Below are positions 13,752 to 21,944 of a stretch of 23,314 nucleotides of DNA, one piece after another. The stretch comes from Actinomycetes bacterium (GTDB taxonomy: Bacteria; Actinomycetota; Actinomycetes; Actinomycetales; Micrococcaceae). The stretch is from NCBI GenBank assembly GCA_023426375.1, contig JAFAAV010000043.1:1-23314 (forward strand). Direction: 5' to 3'. Positions within the stretch are counted from its first letter, which is position 1. Each line of letters begins with the position of its first letter. The notes under the pieces were generated by a model. The model ran no database searches and was not told the DNA's origin. It was given only the letters and a program-made list of their open reading frames with translations. The position numbers and the translations under genes are program-made.

Positions 13752-15131
13752 TCAGCGATTCATGGATCGGATGTGGAGGACTGCGCCGATCGTCAGTCCC
13801 GCAACCACCAATCCAAAGCCTGCCAGGATCACCACGGGCAGCGCCCCGGTCTCATTGAGCGGTGCCTGAGCCACCGGCGGCGTTGCTTCCTCGGTCACCT
13901 GCTCGGTGTCGGGGGTCTCGGTGGCTGCGGGCGACGACGCCGTTTCGCTGGCTTCAGGGGCTGCCGGCCGGTGCACACTCATCCAGTGCTTCATGCTGCC
14001 CAAGGGGTTCTCGTCCACCTCGGGGACGTCCTCCTCCACGGCGGCCTTCACGTCCAGGATCCCGTGTCCGTAGAACGGGTCCTGACCCTCCTCACCGGCG
14101 TCATGAGCGGTGCGGATGATCTGATTGGCGATCTGCGCCGCGCTCAGGTCCGGATTTTTGGCCTTGATCAATGCCGCGGTCCCGGAGACCAGGGGAACGG
14201 TGGCCGAGCTTCCGGACCATTCGGCATAGCCGTCATTCGGCATGGCCCCCACCATGTCTTCGCTGGGTCCGGCCACCGCGATCGAGATTCCTTGAGAGGA
14301 CGAGTCCCAACTTGCCTGGCCCGCCCTGTCCACACCACCGACCGTGAGCACACCGGGTATCGTGGCCGGCGCACCGACCTGGTTGAGCCCGGATCCGCGA
14401 TTGCCCGAGGCCGCCACCACCAGCACGTCCTTCTCTTCCGCGTAGACGAACGCCGAATCCCAGGACTGCGGCCACTCGGTGGAGTCCGAACCCACCGACA
14501 TGTTGATCACGTCGGCTCCGTTGTCCACGGCCCAGCGCACGGCATTCGGGATCTGTTCGTTGACGTCCTTGACGCCCGGTTCCTCGTTACCGAGCCACAG
14601 GGACACCGGCAGGATCTCGGCTTCCGGAGCTACACCCACTACGCCGCTCTGCTTGCCGGGGCCGTCCGGATTGTCCTCACCGTGACCGGTTCCGGCTGCC
14701 AAGGATGAGACGAGTGTGCCGTGTTCCGGTTCCGAACCCAGACCACGATGGCCCTTGCCATCGCCCTTGCCGGAAACGTCCGTGCCGTCCTTGACGGAGT
14801 CCTTCAAATCTTGATGGTTAGCGTCCACACCGGTGTCGATCACGGCGATCTTCACGCCTTTGCCGGTGGATTCTTTCCACGCATCCCGCACACCGTATTC
14901 GTCGAGCCAGTACTCGCGGTCACGGATGGAGTCCACGGGCACGGGCACCTTGCCGTCCGGGAGCGGCGGCGCCACGGGTGTTTCCACGGGGATCGACGGT
15001 GCTGGTGCGGGGGCTCCCGGTGGCTGCTGGTTGTCGGGCATGGCCACCGCGGGGGCTGCTGTGAAGGACAAGACCATGGCGGCAGCGGCCGCACCCGAGA
15101 GTGCGCGGCGGCGCTTGGTGTGAACCGACAT
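13752..15131 (-). CDS. Secreted, membrane-anchored subtilisin-like (S8) protease, mycosin-like
   Basis: A 459-residue exported serine protease. The N-terminus KRRR, a hydrophobic core and AVA at 28-30 form a signal peptide. A Pro-rich segment (35-66) precedes the catalytic domain. The triad is Asp99 (IDTGVD), His137 (EHGT) and Ser309 (GSSATVP), with the oxyanion Asn244 in ASGN. A Ser/Thr/Glu/Pro-rich linker (about 390-428) leads to one C-terminal membrane helix ending HIRSMNR, so the enzyme should face outward while tethered. This matches mycosins, the proteases of type VII secretion, but no ESX component is nearby. The ATG at 15131 follows GAGG; a TTG at 15143 is less likely. It lies between ppx and ndh on the same strand. 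Confidence 0.9.
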   Translation of the reverse strand: MSVHTKRRRALSGAAAAAMVLSFTAAPAVAMPDNQQPPGAPAPAPSIPVETPVAPPLPDGKVPVPVDSIRDREYWLDEYGVRDAWKESTGKGVKIAVIDTGVDANHQDLKDSVKDGTDVSGKGDGKGHRGLGSEPEHGTLVSSLAAGTGHGEDNPDGPGKQSGVVGVAPEAEILPVSLWLGNEEPGVKDVNEQIPNAVRWAVDNGADVINMSVGSDSTEWPQSWDSAFVYAEEKDVLVVAASGNRGSGLNQVGAPATIPGVLTVGGVDRAGQASWDSSSQGISIAVAGPSEDMVGAMPNDGYAEWSGSSATVPLVSGTAALIKAKNPDLSAAQIANQIIRTAHDAGEEGQDPFYGHGILDVKAAVEEDVPEVDENPLGSMKHWMSVHRPAAPEASETASSPAATETPDTEQVTEEATPPVAQAPLNETGALPVVILAGFGLVVAGLTIGAVLHIRSMNR

Positions 15132-15206
15132 TTCCAACCTCAACTCGACTAGGAACGCACCGGTGGGGACGCCCGTGGCCGTTGGATGTTCAGGACACTC
15201 GCGGGG

Positions 15207-16157
15207 TCAACGAACCAGGGATAGACCGATGCCGTCCAAAATATCGTGTTCGCTGGCTGTGACCGACTGCACACGGCCTTGTGTCGCGTAGACAACACGT
15301 TCGATCACGCGCCGCCACACGAGAGCACCGCCGCCGATCACGTCGACACGACCCTCGTGCATGAACCCCAACTGTGCCCGTTCCTTCTTGGTCATGGCCG
15401 TGAGGTCCTTGCAGGCTTTGGCAATCGAATCCACGGACATGGTTGACCCGTGGATCTTGTCCGGGTCGTAGCTCTTCAGACCCAACGCGTGGGCCGTCAC
15501 CGTGGTGATCGTTCCCGCGACACCGACCAGATGAGTGGTCTGGGACAGCGGGACCATGCGGGATACGGAATCCATGGCCTCGTCCACGTCCTGGAGTACC
15601 TGGCGCTGTTGTTCGTCCGTGGGAGGGTTGGAGCCCAGATGACGTTCGGTCATGCGTACGCATCCCACGTCCACACTCTTGGCTGCGGTCACGCCGTCCA
15701 CGGTGCCCAGCACGCACTCGGTGGAGCCACCGCCCAGGTCGACCACGAGCACACGGTCCTGCGGGCTGAGGGGGCCGGTAGCGTTGGCGGCGCCGCGGAA
15801 GGACAGGGCTGCTTCTTCGTCTCCGGTGACGACCTCGGGCATCACGCCCAGTCGTTCCTTGATGCCGTCCACGAATACCTGGCGGTTACCGGCGTCGCGG
15901 GTGGCGGATGTGGCGACGAAGCGGATCTTGTCCACCTTGTGCTTCTTGATCAGGCGGGCGTACTCCTCGGTCGCGGCGAACGTGCGTTCCAGTGCGGCTT
16001 CGGCCAGCCAACCGGTCGCGTCCACACCCTGCCCCAACCGGACCACGCGCATCTCACGCACGATGTCGATGAGTTCGGGATGTCCGTTGTCGTCCTTCAC
16101 ATCCGCGATCAGCAAGCGGATGGAGTTGGTACCGCAGTCAATGGCAGCAACGCGCAT
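15207..16157 (-). CDS. ppx: Ppx/GppA exopolyphosphatase family protein
   Basis: A 316-residue member of the sugar-kinase/actin-fold phosphatases that hydrolyse inorganic polyphosphate or pppGpp in the cytosol. The first phosphate loop reads IDCGTNSIRLLIAD (6-19), the second VVDLGGGSTE. EEAALSF and VGVAGTITT are also present. It has the short two-domain form common in actinobacteria, without the C-terminal HD-like extension of the E. coli enzymes, so polyP and pppGpp activity cannot be separated by sequence. The ATG at 16157 has GAGGA ten bases upstream. In related genomes it typically follows DUF501 directly; here a P-type ATPase on the opposite strand lies between. Confidence 0.9.
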   Translation of the reverse strand: MRVAAIDCGTNSIRLLIADVKDDNGHPELIDIVREMRVVRLGQGVDATGWLAEAALERTFAATEEYARLIKKHKVDKIRFVATSATRDAGNRQVFVDGIKERLGVMPEVVTGDEEAALSFRGAANATGPLSPQDRVLVVDLGGGSTECVLGTVDGVTAAKSVDVGCVRMTERHLGSNPPTDEQQRQVLQDVDEAMDSVSRMVPLSQTTHLVGVAGTITTVTAHALGLKSYDPDKIHGSTMSVDSIAKACKDLTAMTKKERAQLGFMHEGRVDVIGGGALVWRRVIERVVYATQGRVQSVTASEHDILDGIGLSLVR

Positions 16158-16236
16158 GGGTGGTGGATCCTCGGTTCGGTGGGGAGTGCGCCCATTCAGC
16201 AGCGCGGTCCCACTTTACCCGCGTTACGTGGTTGTC

Positions 16237-16254
16237 TCGGACGGCTGGGTCCGA
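16237..16254. promoter_or_regulatory. Inverted repeat TCGGAC-N6-GTCCGA between ppx and ATPase
   Basis: Two perfect six-base arms flank a six-base centre, with outer GTTG (16231-16234) and CAAC (16256-16259) nearly in register. It lies 73 bases before the ATPase start and 80 bases before the ppx start, in their shared 169-base control region. An operator for metal- or ion-responsive control is possible; no regulator is nearby. Confidence 0.4.
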
Positions 16255-16326
16255 TCAACGTGTGAAAAACTGAAGTCAGCTAACGATTTCCCTGCCTGCC
16301 ACGCGACAACACGAACGAGACCAACG

Positions 16327-19050
16327 ATGACCTCAGAAATCGGCGACACAGTGTCCACCCGCGCCTTCCATGCGCTCACCCCGGCGGAAGCCTTGCGAGA
16401 GTGGGATTCGCAGGAGTCCGGCCTGAGCAACGCCCAGGCCGGGGTAATTCGGGACCGGGTTGGCCCCAACCGCTTGCCACCTGCCCGGCGGAAACCTGCG
16501 ATTCTGAGGTTCCTGGCGCACTTCAAGAACGTGCTTATCTACATCTTGCTGGTTTCCGCGGTCATCACGGCTTTCTACCGGGAATGGGTCGACTTCTGGG
16601 TGATCATCGCCGTAGCCGTCGGCAACGCGGTGATCGGTTTCGTCCAGGAAGGGCAGGCGGAGAAGGCCCTGGCCGGGATCCGCAGCATGCTCTCCGTGCA
16701 CGCTTCGGTGCTGCGCGACGGTGAGTGGCAGCAGGTGGACGGCGAAGATCTGGTGCCCGGCGACGTCGTTCGCCTGGGGCCCGGGGACAAGGTCCCGGCT
16801 GATCTGCGCCTCCTGGACGCCAACCGCCTGGCCATCGACGAATCCGCGCTCACGGGCGAATCCGAACCCAGCGACAAGCATGTCGAGGCCGTCGCGGAGG
16901 ACGCGGGCATCGGTGATCGCACCAGCATCGCGCACTCCGGCACCGTGGTCACTCGTGGCACGGCCCTGGGCGTGGTGGTCGCCACCGGCTCCAATACAGA
17001 GATCGGCCGCATCCAGTCCCTCGTGGACGACATCGATCAGCTGGCCACTCCCCTGACCGAACAGATGGACCGCCTGGGCAAACAGTTCGCGCTGGGCATC
17101 CTGATCGTGAGCGCCGTGATGATGCTGGTCGCGTGGTTCATCTATTCGATGCCCACGCAAACGGTGCTGAGCTCGTTCATCAGCTTTGCCGTGGCCACGG
17201 TCCCCGAAGGCCTGCCCGCGCTCGTGACCATCACCCTGGCGCTGGGCGTCCAGCAAATGGCGCGGCACAAGGCCATCACCCGCACCATGACGGCGGTGGA
17301 AACACTGGGTGCCGTGACCACCATCTGCTCCGACAAGACCGGAACGCTGACCCGCAACGAAATGACCGCCCGCGTGGCCTCCGTACCCGGCGGCCGCTTC
17401 GCGATCACCGGAGAGGGGTACACGGATCAGGGCACAGTTGTGGCTTCCGGTGAGGCCGCCGAGGAAGCCTCCCGTAACGCGCGGACGCTCGCGCGCGCCG
17501 TCGTCCTCTGCAACGACGCCACCTTGCGCGGGACCGGCGAACGCATCCAGATCGTGGGCGAGCCGACCGAGGCGGCGCTCGCGATCTTCGGACGAAAGGC
17601 CGGGTTCGACGCCGCTCCGTACCGTCGCGTGGGCGCGCTCCCCTTCGATTCGGCCAATAAGTACATGGCGGTGCTGAGCGAGGCTCCCGGCGGCGAGCGC
17701 GAGATCCTGGTCAAGGGCGCGCCGGACCGGTTGCTGCAGCGTTGCTCGAGCCAGCTACCCGACGCCCACGGCGCCACCAACTTCGACCCGGACGAGTGGG
17801 AACGCGCCAACACGGAACTGGCGTCGCAGGGGCTGCGTGTGCTGGCCGCCGCGCGCAAGACCGTGGCCGCGGGCACCGCTTCCCTTGCTCACGAAGACCT
17901 CGACGGCGGGCTCGAATTCGTGGGGCTCGTGGGTCTGGTGGATCCGCCGCGTGAGGAGGCCATCACAGCGGTGGCTTCCTGTCACGGTGCCGGGATCAAT
18001 GTGAAGATGATCACCGGTGACCACGCGGAAACCGCTCGTGCGATCAGCCGCGAGCTGGGCCTGTCCACCAATGACGACCCCGTGGTGGTGACCGGTGCCG
18101 AGGTCGAGGCCATGACCAAGGAGGAACTGGTCGAGCGCGTCACGGACGTGGACGTGTTCGCCCGCACGAGTCCCGAACACAAGATCCGCATCGTGGACGC
18201 CCTCCAGGCGCGCCGCGAGGTGGTAGCCATGACCGGAGACGGCGTGAACGACGCCCCGGCCCTGACCCGCGCCAACGTGGGTATTGCCATGGGCATCAAG
18301 GGCACGGAAGCCACCAAGGAAGCCGCGGACATCGTGCTCGCGGACGACAACTTCGCCACAATCGAAGGCGCGGTCCACGAGGGTCGACGGATCTACGACA
18401 ACATCCGTAAGTCCGTGGTGTTCCTGCTGCCCACGAGCATCGGCATGGGCCTGGTCGTTCTGGCCTCAGTACTTCTCGGTGCAGAACCGCCCCTGCGGCC
18501 CACGCAGATCCTCTGGGTCAACCTGGTCACCGCGATCACGCTGTCCATCACGTTGGCCTACGAACCTGCCGAACCGGGCATCATGGAACGCAGGCCGCGC
18601 GACCGCGACGCCAACCTGCTACCCGTGTCCTTGTGGCTGCGCGTGGTGTGGGTGGCGTTCTTCATCGGTGCGGCTGCGCTGCTGTCCTACCGCGTCATGA
18701 GTGACTCGGGCGCTTCGGACGCCGTGGCCAGCACCACTGCGGTGTCCGTGCTGGTGCTGGGCCAGATATTCGTGCTGTTCAACTCGCGCTTCCTGCACCT
18801 GTCCAGCCTGCACCCCCGCGCCATCACGGGGAACAAGGCCACGTGGATCTCCACGGGCATCCTCCTGGCAGTCCAGATGGTCTTCACCTACGCGCCGTTC
18901 ATGAACACCTGGTTCGGTTCCGCACCCTTGGGCTGGGCGGAGTGGGGCTTCGCGCTGCTCAACGGCGTGGTGATCTTCCTGCTCGTGGAATTGATCAAGG
19001 CGGTGCAGAACCGCGGTGGTCGCGGCGCGCCCAGGTCGGCGCAGCGCTAG
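16327..19050 (+). CDS. P-type cation-transporting ATPase (P2-like)
   Basis: A 907-residue ATP-driven membrane cation pump. Visible in order are the N-terminal cation-ATPase domain, M1-M2 (about 60-105), the actuator motif LTGES, the M4 motif PEGLP (293-297), the phosphorylated Asp336 in SDKTGTLT, KGAPDR in the nucleotide domain, MTGDGVNDAP, and M5-M10. It resembles PMR1/PacL-like pumps, but ion-site residues differ: M5 reads LPTSIGMG (701-708) and M6 NLVTAIT (732-738), with Ala736 where calcium pumps have Asp. The ion is therefore uncertain. The frame is open far upstream (to 15652), but the ATG at 16327 fits the family's length, and the upstream part is antisense to ppx. The ribosome-binding site is weak. 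It ends at a bidirectional terminator. Confidence 0.9.
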   Translation: MTSEIGDTVSTRAFHALTPAEALREWDSQESGLSNAQAGVIRDRVGPNRLPPARRKPAILRFLAHFKNVLIYILLVSAVITAFYREWVDFWVIIAVAVGNAVIGFVQEGQAEKALAGIRSMLSVHASVLRDGEWQQVDGEDLVPGDVVRLGPGDKVPADLRLLDANRLAIDESALTGESEPSDKHVEAVAEDAGIGDRTSIAHSGTVVTRGTALGVVVATGSNTEIGRIQSLVDDIDQLATPLTEQMDRLGKQFALGILIVSAVMMLVAWFIYSMPTQTVLSSFISFAVATVPEGLPALVTITLALGVQQMARHKAITRTMTAVETLGAVTTICSDKTGTLTRNEMTARVASVPGGRFAITGEGYTDQGTVVASGEAAEEASRNARTLARAVVLCNDATLRGTGERIQIVGEPTEAALAIFGRKAGFDAAPYRRVGALPFDSANKYMAVLSEAPGGEREILVKGAPDRLLQRCSSQLPDAHGATNFDPDEWERANTELASQGLRVLAAARKTVAAGTASLAHEDLDGGLEFVGLVGLVDPPREEAITAVASCHGAGINVKMITGDHAETARAISRELGLSTNDDPVVVTGAEVEAMTKEELVERVTDVDVFARTSPEHKIRIVDALQARREVVAMTGDGVNDAPALTRANVGIAMGIKGTEATKEAADIVLADDNFATIEGAVHEGRRIYDNIRKSVVFLLPTSIGMGLVVLASVLLGAEPPLRPTQILWVNLVTAITLSITLAYEPAEPGIMERRPRDRDANLLPVSLWLRVVWVAFFIGAAALLSYRVMSDSGASDAVASTTAVSVLVLGQIFVLFNSRFLHLSSLHPRAITGNKATWISTGILLAVQMVFTYAPFMNTWFGSAPLGWAEWGFALLNGVVIFLLVELIKAVQNRGGRGAPRSAQR

Positions 19051-19092
19051 CGGTCCGGTTTTGGCGGCCCTGCGGCAGCCCGTCCTGACAGT

Positions 19093-19133
19093 ACGACGCC
19101 CGCCTCACGGATGATCCGTGAGGCGGGCGTCGT
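19093..19133. terminator. Bidirectional hairpin terminator
   Basis: Bases 19093-19112 are the exact complement of 19114-19133 with one base between, giving an effective stem of about 18 bp. It sits 43 bases past the ATPase stop and 39 bases past the DUF501 stop of the convergent gene, so it can serve both strands. No U-tract is present. Confidence 0.75.
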
Positions 19134-19171
19134 TGTCTGCGGTGCACGCAAGTCGTGTGCGGTTGGCGCTA

Positions 19172-19726
19172 TCAGTCCGCCGTGCGCCACTCCGGATCGC
19201 ACGCGCAGCGGTCAGCGGTCCACGTGTCCGCAATGAGCTCCAGGGTTTCGTCACCCAGCGAGTTAACCCCGGGGCCGGCGGCCAGGCTGTGGCCCACCAG
19301 GACGTGCAGACACTTCACGCGCGTGGGCATGCCGCCAGCGGAGATCCCTTCAATTTCGGCGACCTCGCCGATTCCGGCCTTCTCACCAATCCGACGCCGC
19401 TCCCCCAGGTAATGCTCGTGCGCCGCCTGGTACTGCTCCGCCAGCTGCTCATCTTCCTTGATCCGGTCCGACATGCCGTACATGCTGCCTTCGGCCTCCA
19501 GACGGGACACCGCGGACGTGATGACCGGGTGCGTCAGGTAGAACACCGTGGGGAACGGGGTGCCGTTGGCCAGCCGGGGGGCGGTCGCAACCACCAGCGG
19601 GTTGCCGCACACGCAACGGGCGGCAATTTCCACCACGTCACGCGCGGGGCGTCCGAGCTGGTGCCCAACCACCGCGAGATCCTGCTGGGTCACTGCGGGG
19701 TCGTGGGTCGGCTGTGCTTCAGTCAC
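19172..19726 (-). CDS. DUF501 domain-containing protein
   Basis: A 184-residue cytosolic protein of unknown function, recognised by its family pattern and by its place after the septum initiator. It has CVCGNPLVVAT near residue 38, a TVFYLTHP segment, a charged helical middle with MYGMSDRIKEDE, and KCLHVLVGHSLAAG...GVNSLGDE. The conserved Cys-x-Cys pair, a further Cys-His (KCLH) and a C-terminal CAC could bind metal, but this is untested. The GTG at 19726 is the start; only a distant GGAAAG precedes it. In related actinobacteria the gene usually lies between the ftsB/divIC-type gene and ppx. It is separated from the former by 86 bases with no clear terminator, so co-transcription is likely. 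Confidence 0.88.
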   Translation of the reverse strand: MTEAQPTHDPAVTQQDLAVVGHQLGRPARDVVEIAARCVCGNPLVVATAPRLANGTPFPTVFYLTHPVITSAVSRLEAEGSMYGMSDRIKEDEQLAEQYQAAHEHYLGERRRIGEKAGIGEVAEIEGISAGGMPTRVKCLHVLVGHSLAAGPGVNSLGDETLELIADTWTADRCACDPEWRTAD

Positions 19727-19812
19727 TTGCGTACTACTTTCCGGCGCTCTGCTGGGCCAGTTGGTCGATGGAGAAAAATTGAGGATGGCTGAGTCCTTGC
19801 GGAGATGGGAAG

Positions 19813-20397
19813 TTACTGCTCCGGCTCCACCGGGGCGATCTCAGGTTCGCTCCGGGGGAAGGCTGAATCCACCACGGACTGCCACAGCCCGTCCGCCCAC
19901 GCGGGTTTGCCGGCCTCGACCTGTTCGGCGGAGGATTCCGGGGCCTGGCGACCTGTTTGATCGGCCCCGAGTACCAGGTAGGCCCGTTCGCCGGGCATTA
20001 CGTAGAACATGCGCTCACGAGCCTGTTGTTCCACGTACGCGTCGTCACCCCAGCGCTCTTCCTGCAACTTGAGTTGTTGCTGTTCCCGCTCCTTGGCCGC
20101 GATGGACTCCTCGAGAGCGGTGATCTGGGCACGCTGGTCGAAGAAGATCTTTGCGGTCGGAGCAGCCAGGAACAGAATCAGGGTGGCGACCACGATCAGG
20201 GCAATCAGGCGGCCATTGAACGAGTGTGCTGGAGTAGGTGCGGTGACCGTGGAGGAGCCGCCGCCGGAGTGACCCACCCCAGGAGTAGGCCTGGGCTGAC
20301 CGGACTCGCTCGATCGGCCATCGGTCGCCGCAGGCTTCCGTTCCGCGCCCTGTTTCTTCCCGGCGAACCGAGGAATCCTGGGCCTGGGGCCAACCAT
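19813..20397 (-). CDS. ftsB: Septum formation initiator (FtsB/DivIC family)
   Basis: A 194-residue bitopic division protein. A cytosolic tail of about 60 residues rich in Pro, Gly, Ser and Lys precedes one membrane helix (about 63-80), then an external coiled coil (about 85-115, RAQITALEESIAAKEREQQQL) and the family segment YVEQQARERMFYVMPGE, ending in a variable acidic tail. FtsB/DivIC partners FtsL and FtsQ in the divisome. The N-terminal tail is far longer than in E. coli FtsB, as is usual in actinobacteria. The ATG at 20397 is chosen because GGGAGG lies five bases upstream; the GTG at 20403 would overlap that site. It lies downstream of eno, separated by eno's terminator, so it probably has its own promoter. 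Confidence 0.9.
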   Translation of the reverse strand: MVGPRPRIPRFAGKKQGAERKPAATDGRSSESGQPRPTPGVGHSGGGSSTVTAPTPAHSFNGRLIALIVVATLILFLAAPTAKIFFDQRAQITALEESIAAKEREQQQLKLQEERWGDDAYVEQQARERMFYVMPGERAYLVLGADQTGRQAPESSAEQVEAGKPAWADGLWQSVVDSAFPRSEPEIAPVEPEQ

Positions 20398-20421
20398 GCA
20401 CACCTCCCGCGCTCAACAGTG

Positions 20422-20436
20422 GTCTCAACCTGAGAC
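20422..20436. promoter_or_regulatory. Inverted repeat in the septum-initiator leader
   Basis: GTCTCA-ACC-TGAGAC has perfect six-base arms and lies 25 bases before the start codon, with near-symmetrical ACT/AGT flanks one base out of register. A TTGTCT hexamer upstream (20443-20448, minus strand) could be a -35. It may be an operator or a small leader hairpin. Confidence 0.35.
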
Positions 20437-20521
20437 ACTCACTAGACAATCCTGCGGGTCATTCTAGCGACCCGATCATGGCAGTTCCCGCACACACCGT
20501 CCCGGTCCTCCGCACACACAA

Positions 20522-20555
20522 CCGCCCGGTTCTCCTCGCGAGGAGAACCGGGCGG
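20522..20555 (-). terminator. eno terminator, 34-bp perfect palindrome
   Basis: The whole 34-base element is self-complementary, centred on CGCG, 30 bases past the eno stop. It would fold into about 15 pairs with a four-base loop. The next minus-strand bases are TTGTGTGTG, so there is no U-tract. It separates eno from the division gene. Confidence 0.75.
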
Positions 20556-20584
20556 AATGCTCACCCACGAATGGGCGATGGAGA

Positions 20585-21868
20585 TTACTTGGCCGAGAAG
20601 CGCGGGAACGCGGAAGCGCCGGCGTAGCGAGCGGCGTCGCCGAGTTCCTCCTCGATGCGCAGCAACTGGTTGTACTTGGCCACGCGCTCGGAGCGAGCCG
20701 GAGCACCGGTCTTGATCTGGCCGGCGTTCACCGCCACGGAAATGTCCGCGATGGTGGTGTCCTCGGTTTCACCGGAGCGGTGCGACACCATGCAGCGGTA
20801 ACCGTTGCGCTGTGCGAGTTCCATGGCGTCGAAGGTTTCGGTGAGCGTGCCGATCTGGTTGACCTTCACGAGCAGCGCGTTGGCCACGTCACCCTCGATA
20901 CCGCGAGCCAGTCGCTCCGGGTTGGTCACGAACAGGTCGTCACCGACCAGCTGTACCTTGTCGCCGATGGCGCGGGTCAGGGTGGTCCAGCCTTCCCAGT
21001 CGTCCTCGTCCAGCGGGTCCTCGATGGAGACCAGCGGGTACTTCTTGACCAGGTCCGCGTAATAGTCGGACATGTCCTTGGCGGAGCGCTTCTTACCTTC
21101 GAAGGAGTACTTGCCCTTCTCGAAGAACTCGGAGGAGGCAACGTCCAGGGCCAGGGCGATGTCCGAGCCCGCCTTGTAACCGGCCTTCTTGATGGCCTCG
21201 AGGATCAGGTCCAGTGCCTCGGCGTTGGACTTGAGGTTCGGTGCGAAACCGCCCTCGTCACCCAGGCCGGTGGACAGGCCGCGGTCCTTGAGCACGGACT
21301 TAAGCGAGTGGTAGACCTCAACGCCCCAGCGCAGGGCTTCTGCGAACGTGGGAGCGCCGATCGGAGCGATCATGAACTCCTGGATGTCCACGTTGGAATC
21401 AGCGTGGGAGCCACCGTTGAGGATGTTCATCATGGGCACCGGCAGCACGTGCGCGTTGGGGCCACCCAGGTATTTGTAGAGCGGCAGGTCCGCTGAGCTG
21501 GCGGCGGCGCGGGCCACGGCCATCGAGGCGCCCAGAATGGCGTTGGCGCCCAGCTTGGACTTGTTGTCGGTGCCATCCAGGTCGAGCATTGCCTGGTCCA
21601 CAGCGCGCTGGTCGGAGGCGTCCAGGCCCACGATGGCCTGTTCCAGGTCCTCGTCCACGGCGTTGACGGCGTCCAGAACGCCCTTACCCAGGTAGACCTT
21701 CTTGTCCCCGTCACGGCGCTCGGCTGCTTCGAATTCGCCCGTGGATGCTCCCGAGGGAACTGCCGCGCGGCCAAAGCTGCCGTCTTCGAGCAGTGCCTCG
21801 ACCTCTACGGTGGGGTTGCCACGTGAGTCCAGAATCTGACGGGCTTGCAAAGCAATGATCATTGCCAT
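20585..21868 (-). CDS. eno: Enolase
   Basis: A 427-residue glycolytic enzyme interconverting 2-phosphoglycerate and phosphoenolpyruvate in the cytosol with magnesium. The start MAMIIALQARQILDSRGNPT, the catalytic acid Glu205 in GDEGGFAP, the metal-binding IEDPLDEDD, VGDDLFVTN, the general base Lys335 in LLVKVNQIGT, and SHRSGETEDT are all present, so the enzyme should be active. The ATG at 21868 has AAGGAG eight bases upstream. The frame stays open further upstream to 22318, but that part is antisense-like shadow sequence over mazG. Mg and substrate residues appear complete and the length is normal. It lies 76 bases after mazG and ends at its own strong terminator. Confidence 0.97.
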   Translation of the reverse strand: MAMIIALQARQILDSRGNPTVEVEALLEDGSFGRAAVPSGASTGEFEAAERRDGDKKVYLGKGVLDAVNAVDEDLEQAIVGLDASDQRAVDQAMLDLDGTDNKSKLGANAILGASMAVARAAASSADLPLYKYLGGPNAHVLPVPMMNILNGGSHADSNVDIQEFMIAPIGAPTFAEALRWGVEVYHSLKSVLKDRGLSTGLGDEGGFAPNLKSNAEALDLILEAIKKAGYKAGSDIALALDVASSEFFEKGKYSFEGKKRSAKDMSDYYADLVKKYPLVSIEDPLDEDDWEGWTTLTRAIGDKVQLVGDDLFVTNPERLARGIEGDVANALLVKVNQIGTLTETFDAMELAQRNGYRCMVSHRSGETEDTTIADISVAVNAGQIKTGAPARSERVAKYNQLLRIEEELGDAARYAGASAFPRFSAK

Positions 21869-21944
21869 GGATAATCTCCTTGCTGGTCGTTGACCTATCG
21901 GGCGGTGCCCTGTCTTCAGCCTACCGATCTCGGTCGGTTCCGGG

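Noticed and set aside
15652..16326. An N-terminal extension of the P-type ATPase
   Set aside because: It runs antisense through ppx and has Ser/Arg/Thr-rich shadow composition. The family's N-terminal domain begins after 16327.
20522..20555. The 34-bp palindrome as a mobile-element end or REP-type repeat
   Set aside because: It occurs once in the window, directly after the eno stop, which is best explained as a terminator.
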